From JAXMAO01 sp046350375 (GTDB taxonomy: Bacteria; Planctomycetota; Phycisphaerae; UBA1845; UTPLA1), in contig JAXMAO010000002.1 of assembly GCA_046350375.1 (NCBI GenBank), positions 1-64,000 of the forward strand: 64,000 nucleotides of DNA, in the 5' to 3' direction. This document shows positions 40,801-49,346 of this stretch, one piece after another. The translations under genes were made by a program, and so were the position numbers. Within the stretch, counting starts at the first letter, position 1. The number at the start of each line of letters is the position of its first letter. Under the pieces are notes generated by a model. The model was not told the origin of the DNA, did not search any database, and saw only the letters and a list, made by a program, of their open reading frames with translations.

Positions 40801-43800
40801 GCAGGCCGGCCACGGTCAGGTCTTCACGATACTTGTTCGTCAAGCCCGGCTTGACCAGTGCGACGACGCTGTTCCAGCGGTTGAAGAAGAACGGGGTCGA
40901 AGACTTGGTCTCCTTGCCGTTGATCTCGAGGCTGCCGCGGCCATCCGCGACGCCGTTGAACTTGTAGCTCAGGCCCGTCGGAGCCGGGACGCACGAGTTG
41001 GCGACGCTGTCGCCACAGTAGGCCCGGGTCTGCGGGATCTGACGGAACAACTGGTAGGCCAGGTTGTTCGAGCCAGCCGAGAAGATGTTGCCGTTCGTGA
41101 ACCGGAAGCCGGCAACGTTGTTGCCGTCGCCGATGCCGACGGCCGCCAGGTTGAACCAGAGCCAGCGACCCTGGATGGTCGCGATGCCCGTCAGCGGCGG
41201 GCTGGTGGCGCTGCAATCGTTGGCGACCTCGAACCAGTACTTGGTGGTCGGCAGACCGGTCAGGCTCACGGCCGGGAAGTCCACCTCGTAGCGATAGATC
41301 CGCAGCGTGCCGATACCGAGCGTGATGGTCAGGCCGGTGTCGATACGAGCGATCGAGGTGAAGCTGCCCTGCGTGATGTTGACAATCGCGCCGCCAGTGA
41401 GGTCCGGCTCGGACGGCGTGACGCCGCGGTCGGGCCAGAACTTGATCTGGAACGCGTCGATGAAGCCCGCCGGAACGGCGTTGGCCGGCAGCGGCCCGCC
41501 ACCGTCCTGGTCGGTGCACTGATAGCCGCCCCAGTAGAAGGCCCGGACGATGTCCGAGTTGGCGGTCAGAGTGAACTGATCGAGCGCGGCCACGGCGACC
41601 TCAATGCGAAGCTCGGACGTGAACGCACCACCGGCCGCGTTGGTCGGCGGACCGGCCTGGTTACCGCCGGACGTAAGCGGCAGCACATCGAGGAAGGCCG
41701 GAGCCAGACCCCACGTGCCACACACCATGTCGCACGGCAGCGGCTTCTGGTTGGACGGCGGCGAGCCACACATCGGGATGCGCATGGCCGGCCGATAGCC
41801 GATCGCGAACCAGTTGCGGATGACGTAGGTACCCGAGAGCGGCGGCGATTCCACGCGGGCCCGCATGGTGGCCTCGACCTTGGCGAAGGCCGGTGAGGCT
41901 GAGACGCCCGGGACGAAGTTCTTGTCGCCCGGAACGATCGCGTTCGGGTTGGCGCCGAGGGCGTTGCTGCCCAGGTTCGGGTCGTTCACATAGACGCTGC
42001 GGCAGGGGAACGAGCCGGTGTTGCACGGCGGGTTCGCGCTGCCGTTGACCTCGTCACCCAGTTCCATGTCGAGCTGAGCGTTGAGGACGGTCGCCTCGTT
42101 CGGACCCCAGCGCTTGATCATCGTCGGATCGCACGCCTTGGTGAACACGAAGGTCGGGACGAGCCGCAGCGACGCCCAGTAGCGGCCATCGGCCGAGGTA
42201 TCCGGAGCGCCGTTGTTGTAGAGCGTCATCGAGCCGCCCGGCGTGACCTGGAAGAGCGGGTCGAGCGTGACCGCACAATTCCACATGTCGCCCCACGGGC
42301 GATCGCTGTAGGTCACGGGAATCGGCTGGCAGCTCCGCAGGCTGACGCTGACGATGCGAAGTTCGGCGGTGTGATCGGGCGAGGTCAGATCGACCGGCCA
42401 CGGATCGCCACCCGAAGCCGGGCGGGTCGTGACCATGTCGGCATCCGACGTGGCGGACGCGATCGGCTCGCCTTCGAACGAGACGGCGCCGCTGGTGGCG
42501 GTGCTGGTCGTGTCGAAGAAGCCGGCCGGAATCGCCGGGATCGGGTTGCCGGCATCACCGCTGCCGAAGCGGAACCAGGTTGCGCCGGCGGTATCGACCG
42601 TGCGGCAACCGAGGTTGCGGAACTGGTCGACGCCCTCCTTGACGATACCGACGACCGGCGTGCCGAGCTTCACATGCAGCGACCACTGCGTCAGCGTGCC
42701 GCTGTCACCGATGAAGCGATCGGACACGATCAGGCGGTAGTCGCCCGAGCCGGTGCCGGTGACATTGGTGCCGCCGCCAAAGATGCGGCCGACATAGGCC
42801 GAGAGCGGATTATTCGGCTTGTAGCGCCCGAAGACGCGGAACTCGGACCGAGCGAACTCGACCGGAAGGGTCAGGCCGCCACCCGGGCCGCCGGAGCCGT
42901 CCGCCTCGCCGTCGTCGAGCAGGATGCGCTCGCCGGAGAAGCCGACGCCGCCGTTGCGCGGCAGGGGCTGGTCGACCAGGGTCTGCGTGACGCCGGAGTG
43001 GGCCAGAGCGACCACGAGATCGGAATTGAAGGTGTGGTCGATCCGCACGTCCACGTCGATGTCGGAGATCCCGTTGGGCGGCGTGACCGCGACGTTCTGC
43101 GTGTTGGTCCGGCCGAACGGGTTGTTGTCCGGGATGTCGATCGGCAGGGTCGCGGCGGTCTCACCCGGCGGGGCGGCGAGGGCGCCACCCGAGGTGAAGT
43201 CGCGGATCGTGTCGACACAGCCGCGGGTCGTCATGGTGCCGGGCGGCGAAGCGACCGGCGCACAGATGGCGACGTAGCTGTTCCAGTCGTTGCAATCGAT
43301 CAGGCCGTTGCGATCCACGTCGGCACACTTGACGGCCGAGAAACCGGGATCGTTGATCGTGAGGTTGAAGTTGGCGTTGATGAGGAAGGCCAGCGTGTTG
43401 CTGTCGCCGGCATCCAGCGCGCCGTTGCCAGGGGTCTCGCACTGGTTGGTGTCGGCATCGCCGTTGTCGATGTCGCACGCGGTCGGGGCGGTCTCGTTGC
43501 CACCGGTGGTCGAGTTCTTGTTGTTGATGTAGTCGGTGGTGTGGAGACGGACGTGGTAGCCGGAGTAGGCGCCGGTGAATCCGAGGCCGCCGGCGAAGAA
43601 GTTCTGGCTGTAGATACCGACACAGTCGGTGTTGCCGTTCGAGTTCGTGATGGTTCCGTCGGCATCATCGTTGCCGGGGCCGGCCAGGATGAACCCGAAG
43701 GCCTGGGTGTTCGGGTCGATCGGCTCGGCAAAGCTGCTCTGGATCGACAGGTCGATCGCGCAGGTGCCCAGCGGAACGCTGACCGGGGCGGCGAACTTGA

Positions 43801-44755
43801 AGTTCGCGTAGATGATTTCGATCAGGTTCGGGTCGCCGAGGACTGAACCGCGGGTGCAGAAGGTCTCGTTCAGGACGGCCGGCTGGCTGGTCGCATTGTT
43901 GGCACAATTAAGGCCCATGCCGGGCTGGCGAATCTTTACGGTGATGCGGTGCAGGTCGGGGTTGTTGGTGGCGTAGAAGAGGCCGACGCCGGTGATGTTG
44001 ACCGTGGTCGCGCCGGGGACCGGCGAGGCCAGCGTCGCATCATCGAGCGAGCCGAGCTGAATTTCGTTGTTCAGGAAGGAGCTGGTCCCGCCGTAGCCGC
44101 CATCCAAGGCGAACACGAGCGTCGCGCTGGCGTTGCCATCTTCGTGATAGATGTCTTCGCCGGCCGCCGCATCCTGCGTGGTCGAGACCGCGCACGGCGG
44201 AGTGACCGTTTCGGGGCCTTCGCCGGCGTGGAAGTTCGGCTCAGCGACGACGACGCCGCCACTGCGCGAGACGATGCGGGCAGCGCCCGACGAGACCGTC
44301 GAGACGACACCCGACGTCACGCCACGCATGATGTTGACGTCTTGCAGCGAGAGGGCGCGACCGCCATGCGGCAGCTCGCTCGACGACCGCGCTTCCGGCG
44401 TACCGGAGAGCTGCGGGTTGAGCACGACGCCGTTCTGGACGACCGTGACCGGCAGCTGCGGCCGCTGCTCGCCCTGGGCGGGCGTGGCAGCCTGGTTGCC
44501 GAGCAGCGACTGGGCGGGGGTTGACGCGCGGGCGGCGGTGGCCTGGGCCGACTGCCCATGCTGCCGCACCGGGGCGTCATCCGTCACGCGGTTCGCCTGC
44601 TTGGCCTCATTGGCGGCCTGGATGTCGGGCCGCAGCAACGACGCATGGCCCGGAGCGACCGTGTCGCTCGGGCGATTGAGGCCGACGGCGGCCCCAAACA
44701 GGGCCAGGGCGGTCCCCAACCCGATACACCAGACGGCTGCCTTCTTCGCTGTCAT
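37892..44755 (-). CDS. Giant secreted protein with P domain, Ca-binding repeats and C-terminal dockerin
   Basis: A 2,287-residue protein with an N-terminal signal (MTAKKAAVWCIGLGTALALF) and AGGAG upstream of the start. A proprotein-convertase P-like domain (about residues 550-700) shows DVDVRIDHTFNSDLVVALAH, and ends GDYRLIVSDRFIGDSGTLTQ. Central regions are beta-rich and unassigned. Several DCNSNGIPDLCE-type repeats (about 1470-1600 and 1885, 1945, 2215) resemble calcium-binding thrombospondin type 3 turns. The C-terminus is a type I dockerin with two Ca loops, GDVNGDNAVRGNDIQGFVRC and ADLNGSGTITTADIGTFIAE. It is probably displayed or secreted. No catalytic domain was recognised. Confidence 0.85.
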   Translation of the reverse strand: MTAKKAAVWCIGLGTALALFGAAVGLNRPSDTVAPGHASLLRPDIQAANEAKQANRVTDDAPVRQHGQSAQATAARASTPAQSLLGNQAATPAQGEQRPQLPVTVVQNGVVLNPQLSGTPEARSSSELPHGGRALSLQDVNIMRGVTSGVVSTVSSGAARIVSRSGGVVVAEPNFHAGEGPETVTPPCAVSTTQDAAAGEDIYHEDGNASATLVFALDGGYGGTSSFLNNEIQLGSLDDATLASPVPGATTVNITGVGLFYATNNPDLHRITVKIRQPGMGLNCANNATSQPAVLNETFCTRGSVLGDPNLIEIIYANFKFAAPVSVPLGTCAIDLSIQSSFAEPIDPNTQAFGFILAGPGNDDADGTITNSNGNTDCVGIYSQNFFAGGLGFTGAYSGYHVRLHTTDYINNKNSTTGGNETAPTACDIDNGDADTNQCETPGNGALDAGDSNTLAFLINANFNLTINDPGFSAVKCADVDRNGLIDCNDWNSYVAICAPVASPPGTMTTRGCVDTIRDFTSGGALAAPPGETAATLPIDIPDNNPFGRTNTQNVAVTPPNGISDIDVDVRIDHTFNSDLVVALAHSGVTQTLVDQPLPRNGGVGFSGERILLDDGEADGSGGPGGGLTLPVEFARSEFRVFGRYKPNNPLSAYVGRIFGGGTNVTGTGSGDYRLIVSDRFIGDSGTLTQWSLHVKLGTPVVGIVKEGVDQFRNLGCRTVDTAGATWFRFGSGDAGNPIPAIPAGFFDTTSTATSGAVSFEGEPIASATSDADMVTTRPASGGDPWPVDLTSPDHTAELRIVSVSLRSCQPIPVTYSDRPWGDMWNCAVTLDPLFQVTPGGSMTLYNNGAPDTSADGRYWASLRLVPTFVFTKACDPTMIKRWGPNEATVLNAQLDMELGDEVNGSANPPCNTGSFPCRSVYVNDPNLGSNALGANPNAIVPGDKNFVPGVSASPAFAKVEATMRARVESPPLSGTYVIRNWFAIGYRPAMRIPMCGSPPSNQKPLPCDMVCGTWGLAPAFLDVLPLTSGGNQAGPPTNAAGGAFTSELRIEVAVAALDQFTLTANSDIVRAFYWGGYQCTDQDGGGPLPANAVPAGFIDAFQIKFWPDRGVTPSEPDLTGGAIVNITQGSFTSIARIDTGLTITLGIGTLRIYRYEVDFPAVSLTGLPTTKYWFEVANDCSATSPPLTGIATIQGRWLWFNLAAVGIGDGNNVAGFRFTNGNIFSAGSNNLAYQLFRQIPQTRAYCGDSVANSCVPAPTGLSYKFNGVADGRGSLEINGKETKSSTPFFFNRWNSVVALVKPGLTNKYREDLTVAGLPANDPSVLTKLNVLLGTKAPGLSCETGQLITTLGASVVDRVFAAKVGYDDPNGVTGTITQICRQPDGQDYPGGTIDAGFLLKNNLDVFGIGLPTTLVTTNPYALGRCLYWVMYQNKDCNGNTIDDADEIASGAAQDCNSNGIPDLCEVPSICPTCPDCNSNQIPDECEPDCNTNGIIDPCDVVGHGGTFADCDTNLQPDICQSDCDNNGTIDPCQVAGNPLLDCNSNRIPDTCETQGVFVAAPNINNPGFATIVNGAIDFNAPNYNVGLLDPGNLPEPTPGQQGWDLVFGDKFQIIGPPRLSPTTGGQITQTLPSAFVCSGFSGRWLYLTKDAAAGSSTFWSYGYQSPKMNNAVAGLTRIEGTFRADSGETVNDRESCWLVDNSGANLIWGLRLRKINATDTGIGIWTFSDQGIVTFGDQVPFNTCVRFRVELDDINTQNATPINLFLDTTGTGSSFTLVRTDGPAGDRPLRPTKISIGTGDTAASAANPIGCEWDNLAFFVATPFDPLLATCSGSTKNGCRLQPIGAELDCNWNHVPDLCDIACTGGSTFAPVSLPITSTTQPTTQPCSTDCNSNNIPDECEVGVQQTINRMFHTMETVATPPPPNFQFPASVIGQPTTDPLADGAPGWTITSALVPTGLSAQVSAAAFCPVVGGNERSIGLFVDPALPTDSSGAWALTSGTYGLGDDVAHLSRQTYYSDILIQPGKSTLRIELAGDTFVVAEVSFRRAGLNYTNDFDSALQSKGFLQQNEVQVGFALTTTGAIAFTPIPGATWAENACMRICVRTDLCSSSTTGGFDNRGSNVLIGLDRSSPPDGDFVDAGEGSILVGDYGSTNMRTVSLVYNNQISPNPFTMPGGIFVDNVRIDESDDYCDTPACTAADANTNGIPDSCEIPACATCQGDVNGDNAVRGNDIQGFVRCLINGPAITAGCQCADLNGSGTITTADIGTFIAELLGRNPPGDSNPTCP

Positions 44756-45418
44756 AACCTTCTGCTCCTTCCGAAGTGATCGAACCCTTTCGACCTACTT
44801 GAAACCAGTTCCGTACTACCCCGTTTACACAGCCGGCACCGCGGACGCGGCGCGGCTAATTTGACATCAATAGTCTTCAATCCCCATGAAAATGCGTTTG
44901 TGGCCCCGATCGTGGTCCGCCGAGCCAAGCCCGGCCGCGCCCGAGTTATCGCAGCCCGCGGCGTAAAAACAGCCACGCTCCCGAGACTTTTCGCCCGGAA
45001 GCTGACCCGTCGCCCGAACGGTGCGATACTGCGCGAAAACCACTCGGCTCCCCACCGTTTCCCTTCCTGTCGAGAGTGAAAGCCGTTCGCGGATGGACCC
45101 CTCCAGCGAACAGGCGCTATCCCACTCCGTTGCGAGCTATTGGACCAAAACCCATACCTCAAGTCAAGTTCAAAATCGGCCGCCGCAGGCCGCAACTCGC
45201 GTCCGTAATCCGCACCGCCCCGGAATGCAGTGCCCCGATAAGTAACGGCCACAGAAGTAGCTACGACATTTCGCCGGCGTAACCCAACCGGCCGATTTCG
45301 GACGGACGCTGGCAACATTATCCACCCGTGGGGATCGACGAACGAGCGCTCGTCGCCCCTGTGTTATCGCCCTGTGATGTGAGTGAGCCAGCCCTGCCTG
45401 CGGTAGTATCCGGACCCC
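44756..45418. other. Intergenic region upstream of the dockerin gene
   Basis: This 663-bp gap separates two divergent genes and is less GC-rich than its surroundings, especially 44850-44890. It should hold the promoters of both. A TTGACA at about 44871 (plus strand) lacks a good -10 partner, and TAGTAT near 45403 may serve the HEAT gene. I see no ORF with an SD, no hairpin with T-run and no repeat. Confidence 0.4.
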
Positions 45419-46297
45419 ATGAGTGTCCGACCAGTCTTTCCGCGCATCTCTCCGGCTTTTGTCGGACTCGGTCTACTCGCCGCCGCCTGCGGGACGACCC
45501 TTCTTTTCCGTAACTCTCTCCGCGCCCGATATCTCACCCGGCAACTCCGTGTCAGCACCGAGCCGGCGCAGATCGCGACGTTGATTGCCCGGCTGGCGGC
45601 GCTCGACGACGCCGCCGTCTCGCCCACGGCGAAACTCCTGAACGAACCCGACGAAGCCACGCGCGTCGCCGCGGTCCTGGCGCTCGGACAGATGCGCGCG
45701 ATCGCAGCCGGTCGGGCGCTGATGACGGCGCTGCCCGATGCGTCCGCCGATGTCCGCGTGGCGGCCGCCACGCACCTGGGGGCGCGCCACGGGCCCGCTC
45801 TGCACGCGGAGCTGCTGCACCTGGCGGAGAGCGGACCCCGCGACGCCGCGACGGCGGCGGTCTACGCGCTGCAGAAGTCGGCCGATCCGCGGGCCGGGCC
45901 GGCGCTGGTGACGCTGCTGGGTACGGCCGGCAGCGGCGCGGTCCGCGGGCAGGCGGCCGAGAGCCTGGGGCTGCGGCGCGAACCGGGCGCGTTCGAGCCG
46001 CTGCTGGCGCGACTGGCGGATGCGGAAGTTTGTCGCGGCCCGCTGTTGAACGAATATCGCGGCCTGGCGATCGGCCGCAGCGCTGCCCGCCGCGCGGGGC
46101 TGGCGCCGGGCGACGATCGGCCGGACGGTCCGGGTGCGGTGCGGGTCTGCGACGTGGCGGCGACGGCGCTGGTGCGGCTGACGGGGCGCGACTGCGGCGT
46201 GGCGTCGGCCGAGCTGCCGCGCGACGCGGATCGGCTGCGGGCGTGCTGGCGGCAGGCCGGGATGCAGCCGGCGTCGGCGACGGCGGACCCGCCTTGA
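45419..46297 (+). CDS. HEAT-repeat protein with N-terminal membrane anchor
   Basis: A 292-residue protein with a hydrophobic N-terminus (FVGLGLLAAACGTTLLF) containing a possible lipobox-like AAAC. HEAT/PBS-lyase-type repeats follow: TRVAAVLALGQMRA, VRVAAATHLGARHG, AATAAVYALQKSADPRAGPA and RGQAAESLGLRREPGAFEPL. It resembles the HEAT lipoprotein at 9997 in plan but not closely in sequence. The function is unknown; a protein-binding scaffold at the membrane is likely. Confidence 0.8.
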   Translation: MSVRPVFPRISPAFVGLGLLAAACGTTLLFRNSLRARYLTRQLRVSTEPAQIATLIARLAALDDAAVSPTAKLLNEPDEATRVAAVLALGQMRAIAAGRALMTALPDASADVRVAAATHLGARHGPALHAELLHLAESGPRDAATAAVYALQKSADPRAGPALVTLLGTAGSGAVRGQAAESLGLRREPGAFEPLLARLADAEVCRGPLLNEYRGLAIGRSAARRAGLAPGDDRPDGPGAVRVCDVAATALVRLTGRDCGVASAELPRDADRLRACWRQAGMQPASATADPP

Positions 46298-46383
46298 CAG
46301 GCCGGACGGCGACCGGAGAATTTCGAGGGTTTGGCGCGGAACCAGACCAAGAAGGTCACATCAACGAATCGAGGAGTACGGTC

Positions 46384-46731
46384 ATGCGCATGAGAGGCAC
46401 GTGGGCTGCGCTGCTGGGCGTGGCATTGATGTCGGGCTGTGCCGGCGTGAACGGGACGTGGACGAGCGCCGGCGGGACGGACCCGGCGAAGAACCCGATT
46501 GCGCGGGTCACGTTTGCGAATGATGGCACGTTCACGGCCGAGGCCGACTACGGTCCGCACGGCAAGCAGGCCATGAGCGGCTACTGGTGCATGTGCGGCG
46601 GCAAGCTGCACCTGGACGCCGACGGGAAGAAGCGCGATTACCCGGTCGAGGTGAAGGGCGACGAGATGACGATCGGCGAGCACAAGGCCAAGATGCAGCG
46701 GATGAAGGGCAAGGGCTGCTGCTGCATGTGA
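46384..46731 (+). CDS. Small Cys-rich lipoprotein
   Basis: A 115-residue protein with signal peptide and lipobox LMSGC, and GAGGAG 7 bases before the ATG. The mature part looks like a small beta-sheet domain (VTFANDGTFTAEADYGPHGK, GYWCMCGGKLHLDADGKKRD), as in proteins that bind small ligands. Two Cys clusters stand out: CMC in the middle and GCCCM at the very end after a Lys/Met-rich stretch. That pattern suggests metal binding at the cell surface, which is inference. I do not recognise a named family. Confidence 0.75.
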   Translation: MRMRGTWAALLGVALMSGCAGVNGTWTSAGGTDPAKNPIARVTFANDGTFTAEADYGPHGKQAMSGYWCMCGGKLHLDADGKKRDYPVEVKGDEMTIGEHKAKMQRMKGKGCCCM

Positions 46732-46758
46732 TCGGCACGCCGCGCGCGTGCAGGCGCA

Positions 46759-46806
46759 GCGGGCCCGGGCACGGTCGAATGGCTGTGGCCGGGCCCGTTG
46801 CATTTT
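46759..46806 (+). terminator. Terminator-like hairpin after the Cys-rich lipoprotein gene
   Basis: GCGGGCCCGG (46759-46768) pairs with CCGGGCCCGT (46789-46798), and CAC/GTG pairs extend the stem inwards. It is followed by TGCATTTTCTC. It sits 28 bp after the stop. Confidence 0.65.
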
Positions 46807-46943
46807 CTCGGGGGTGCGGGCGGCGGGCCGGGTGTGCGGCCGCGGGTCTGCGTCGCTCGTCAGGCCGGACCGCGACAACTAGAATCGCGCGGAGGATCGG
46901 CTGAGGCGCCCGCGCCGCAAGACACAGCCGCCGGGAAACACGC

Positions 46944-47273
46944 ATGGGTCGTTCGACCGAACCGGAACTGCCGATGGCGAAGCTGGAGACCGTCGAGCCG
47001 ATCGGGAAGCGGGTGCTCGTTCGCAAGGACGAGGACAAGAAGCGGACCAAGGCGGGCATTCACCTGCCGGACAGCGTCGAGATTCCGACCATCACGGGGC
47101 GGGTGGTGGCGGTTTCGGCGCAGGTGGAGCGCGACGCCGACTTCCCGCTGAAGCAGTACGACAAGGTGCTGTTCAACCCGAAACACGCGATCCCGGTCGA
47201 CTTCGAAGGCGACAACCGGCTGTTCGTGGTGCCGATCGAGGACGTGGTGGCGGTCTTCCGGCGATCCAAGTAG
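46944..47273 (+). CDS. GroES-like co-chaperonin (Cpn10)
   Basis: A 109-residue protein with the Cpn10 fold: VEPIGKRVLVRKDEDKKRTKAGIHLP, then GRVVAVSAQV, KQYDKVLFNPKHAIPVDFEG and the final FVVPIEDVVAVF. The mobile-loop region is short and divergent, and there is no groEL beside it, so this is probably a paralogue and not the main groES. The start could be the ATG at 46974 (MAKLETVEP), which matches the family better; both have weak SDs. Confidence 0.85.
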   Translation: MGRSTEPELPMAKLETVEPIGKRVLVRKDEDKKRTKAGIHLPDSVEIPTITGRVVAVSAQVERDADFPLKQYDKVLFNPKHAIPVDFEGDNRLFVVPIEDVVAVFRRSK

Positions 47274-47322
47274 CTGCGCCGGGCAGAGTCAGCGTTGCGC
47301 CGAGCGTCGCGCGCGGGGAAGG

Positions 47323-48012
47323 TCACTCCTCGTCCGAGTCGCCGGCCGGTTCGTCCTTCCCGTCTTTCGACCTCGCCGGTTGGGCGCGGCGGACCGAAAC
47401 CTTCAGCGCCACGTCGGTCGGCTTGTACCTCGCGTTGCGCACGCTGGTCACGCTCACGGGTCGGCCGAGCGGAATTTCGTCCAGTTTCCCGGGCGCGCCC
47501 TCGACGCGGATCTCGGTCTTGTCGTTGGTGCGAACGGTAACGGGGCGGCGGCGGTCGCGCCCGGCGGTGCCCGGCTCGCGCCTGAGCACCACCAGCGTGC
47601 CGCGTTCGGCATCGACGGCGGTCACGTGGCCGTAGAGGTCGGGGTAGGGGTCGCCGATGGTCAGCCGCGCGGCCAGGTCAGACTTTGCACCCTTGTCGTC
47701 GTGATTCAGATAGACCCAGGCGCGCATGTCGGGGCGGATGTCGGCCGCGAGGAACGGCTTCTTCGACTTGATGATGGTGGTGCGGCCGTTCCAGTGGACC
47801 GAGTGGCGCTCGTAGTTGCGGGCCTTGCCCGAGCGGACGATCAGCAGGCGCTGCTCGACGTCGACCTTGACGACGACGCCGGTGAAGTCGTAGGTCTCGC
47901 GGCGCGGCTGGGCGGGCGGATCGGGGGCGGCCGGGGCGGCGACGGTGCCGCCCAGCGCGGCGGCGGCAAAGAGCGCCTGGGCAAGCCGGCGGCGGGTGAG
48001 GGCGGGCATCAT
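47323..48012 (-). CDS. Exported protein with Tat-like signal, function unknown
   Basis: A 229-residue protein. The N-terminus TRRRLAQALFAAAALGG looks like a twin-arginine signal followed by APAAP. The mature part contains two beta-rich units, each with a GxVxxVD...LxV pattern (FTGVVVKVDVEQRLLIV and YGHVTAVDAERGTLVVL), like the OB-type repeats of DUF5666 proteins. It ends in an acidic tail. I do not recognise a specific family and no partner is evident; it is convergent with the GroES-like gene. Confidence 0.65.
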   Translation of the reverse strand: MMPALTRRRLAQALFAAAALGGTVAAPAAPDPPAQPRRETYDFTGVVVKVDVEQRLLIVRSGKARNYERHSVHWNGRTTIIKSKKPFLAADIRPDMRAWVYLNHDDKGAKSDLAARLTIGDPYPDLYGHVTAVDAERGTLVVLRREPGTAGRDRRRPVTVRTNDKTEIRVEGAPGKLDEIPLGRPVSVTSVRNARYKPTDVALKVSVRRAQPARSKDGKDEPAGDSDEE

Positions 48013-48161
48013 GAGGGCAGTCTACCGCGCGCGGCGGGCCGGAGTCACGCGGGCGCGGTTTGACGCCGGCCGGGCGGACGAGCTAGAAAGCGCGGCCGCA
48101 CGGTGCGGCGTGGAACGCGCCGTGAGCGGGTCGCCGGGACGAGCGGCAAGCGGACGAACGC

Positions 48162-49346
48162 ATGTCAACCGCGGAATGGATCGTGAAGGGGTTGTGCGTG
48201 GGCTACGCGGGCGGGATCGCGTCGCTGACGTGGCAATGGCTGCGGGCGCGGCGCGGCGTCATGCGGCAGCATGCGCTGGCGCCAATCGCGGCGGCGGCGG
48301 AACCGCTGCCGAGCCTGGACGTGGTGGTGCCGGTGAAGGACGAGGAGGGGCACATCGCCACCTGCCTGCGGTCAATCTATGCGCAGGAGTATCCGAACCT
48401 GCGCGTGCTGGTGGTGAACGACCGCTCGACCGATCGCACGGTCGAACGGGTGGAAGAGGTCCGCCGCGAGCATGCCGACCTGGAGCTGCACACCATCCGC
48501 GAGCTGCCGGCCGGGCTGTACGGCAAGCCGCATGCGATTCACACGCTACGCGACCGGCTGCGCGGCGAGTATGTCGCGTTTGTCGACAGCGACCTGACAC
48601 TGCTGCCGGGCTGCCTGCGGACGCTGGTCGATCACATGCAGCGCGGGCGGATCGACTGGGTGCCGCTGGGGGGCACGCCGGAGCTGACGGGTTTCTGGGA
48701 GCGGCTCATCATCCCGGTGTGCGGCGCGGTGGCGCTCACGTGGTATGACCCGGCGCGGACGAATGATCCGAACTGGGACGACGCGCTGGGCAGCGCGTTC
48801 ATGGTCTGCCGGCGGTCGGCCTACGAGGCGCTGGGGGGCCACGGCGCGGTGATCGACCGCTATGACGAGGACAGCGAGCTGGTGCGTACGGCCAAGCGGG
48901 CCGGGCAGCGGGTGGAGTTCGTGATGGGTCCGCAGCTTTTCAGGCAGCGGTTCTACGGCAGCCTGGCGCGGACGATTCGCGGCATGACACGGACGTTCGC
49001 CGGCGGAATCAAGACGCCGTTCAAGCTGCTGGTGACGATCCACTCGCTGAACTTCGTGAGCCTGCTGCCGATCGGGCTGCTGCTGATCCTGGCCGGGCTG
49101 CGGGCGGGCGGCGTGCATATTCCGTGGCACGGGGTCTGGGCGGCGCTGGCGGGCACACACCTGGCGGTTTCGACGGCGCTGGCGCACATGGTCTATTCGG
49201 CGGCCCGCGAGCCGCGGCTCACGTGGCTGCATCCGCTGGGGGCGCTGCTGACGATGTGGATCACCCTGAATGCGCTGCAGCATCAGCGGACGCGGCGGCC
49301 GATTGCCTGGCGGAACACCACCTACACCGGCACGACCTACGCATGA
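48162..49346 (+). CDS. Family 2 glycosyltransferase, membrane-bound
   Basis: A 394-residue enzyme with an N-terminal membrane span, a GT-A domain and two C-terminal spans. Motifs are LDVVVPVKDEEGHIATCL, VVNDRSTDRT, the metal-binding VAFVDSDLTL, acceptor-region DDALGSAFMVCRRSAYEALGG, and DEDSELVRTAKRAGQRV. This plan resembles hopanoid- or lipid-linked GT2 enzymes, but the acceptor is unknown. It overlaps the next gene by ATGA, so the sugar transfer and the methylation are probably linked. Confidence 0.88.
   Translation: MSTAEWIVKGLCVGYAGGIASLTWQWLRARRGVMRQHALAPIAAAAEPLPSLDVVVPVKDEEGHIATCLRSIYAQEYPNLRVLVVNDRSTDRTVERVEEVRREHADLELHTIRELPAGLYGKPHAIHTLRDRLRGEYVAFVDSDLTLLPGCLRTLVDHMQRGRIDWVPLGGTPELTGFWERLIIPVCGAVALTWYDPARTNDPNWDDALGSAFMVCRRSAYEALGGHGAVIDRYDEDSELVRTAKRAGQRVEFVMGPQLFRQRFYGSLARTIRGMTRTFAGGIKTPFKLLVTIHSLNFVSLLPIGLLLILAGLRAGGVHIPWHGVWAALAGTHLAVSTALAHMVYSAAREPRLTWLHPLGALLTMWITLNALQHQRTRRPIAWRNTTYTGTTYA

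Noticed and set aside
38726..41896. A 1,056-codon open frame on the plus strand inside the giant gene
   Set aside because: It is antisense to the dockerin gene, whose minus-strand frame carries real motifs. The product is Arg/Val/Gly/Asp-rich and has no domain pattern.
44756..45418. Small ORFs (60-75 codons) in the gap before the HEAT gene
   Set aside because: No SD, no conserved pattern, and overlapping frames of similar length on both strands.
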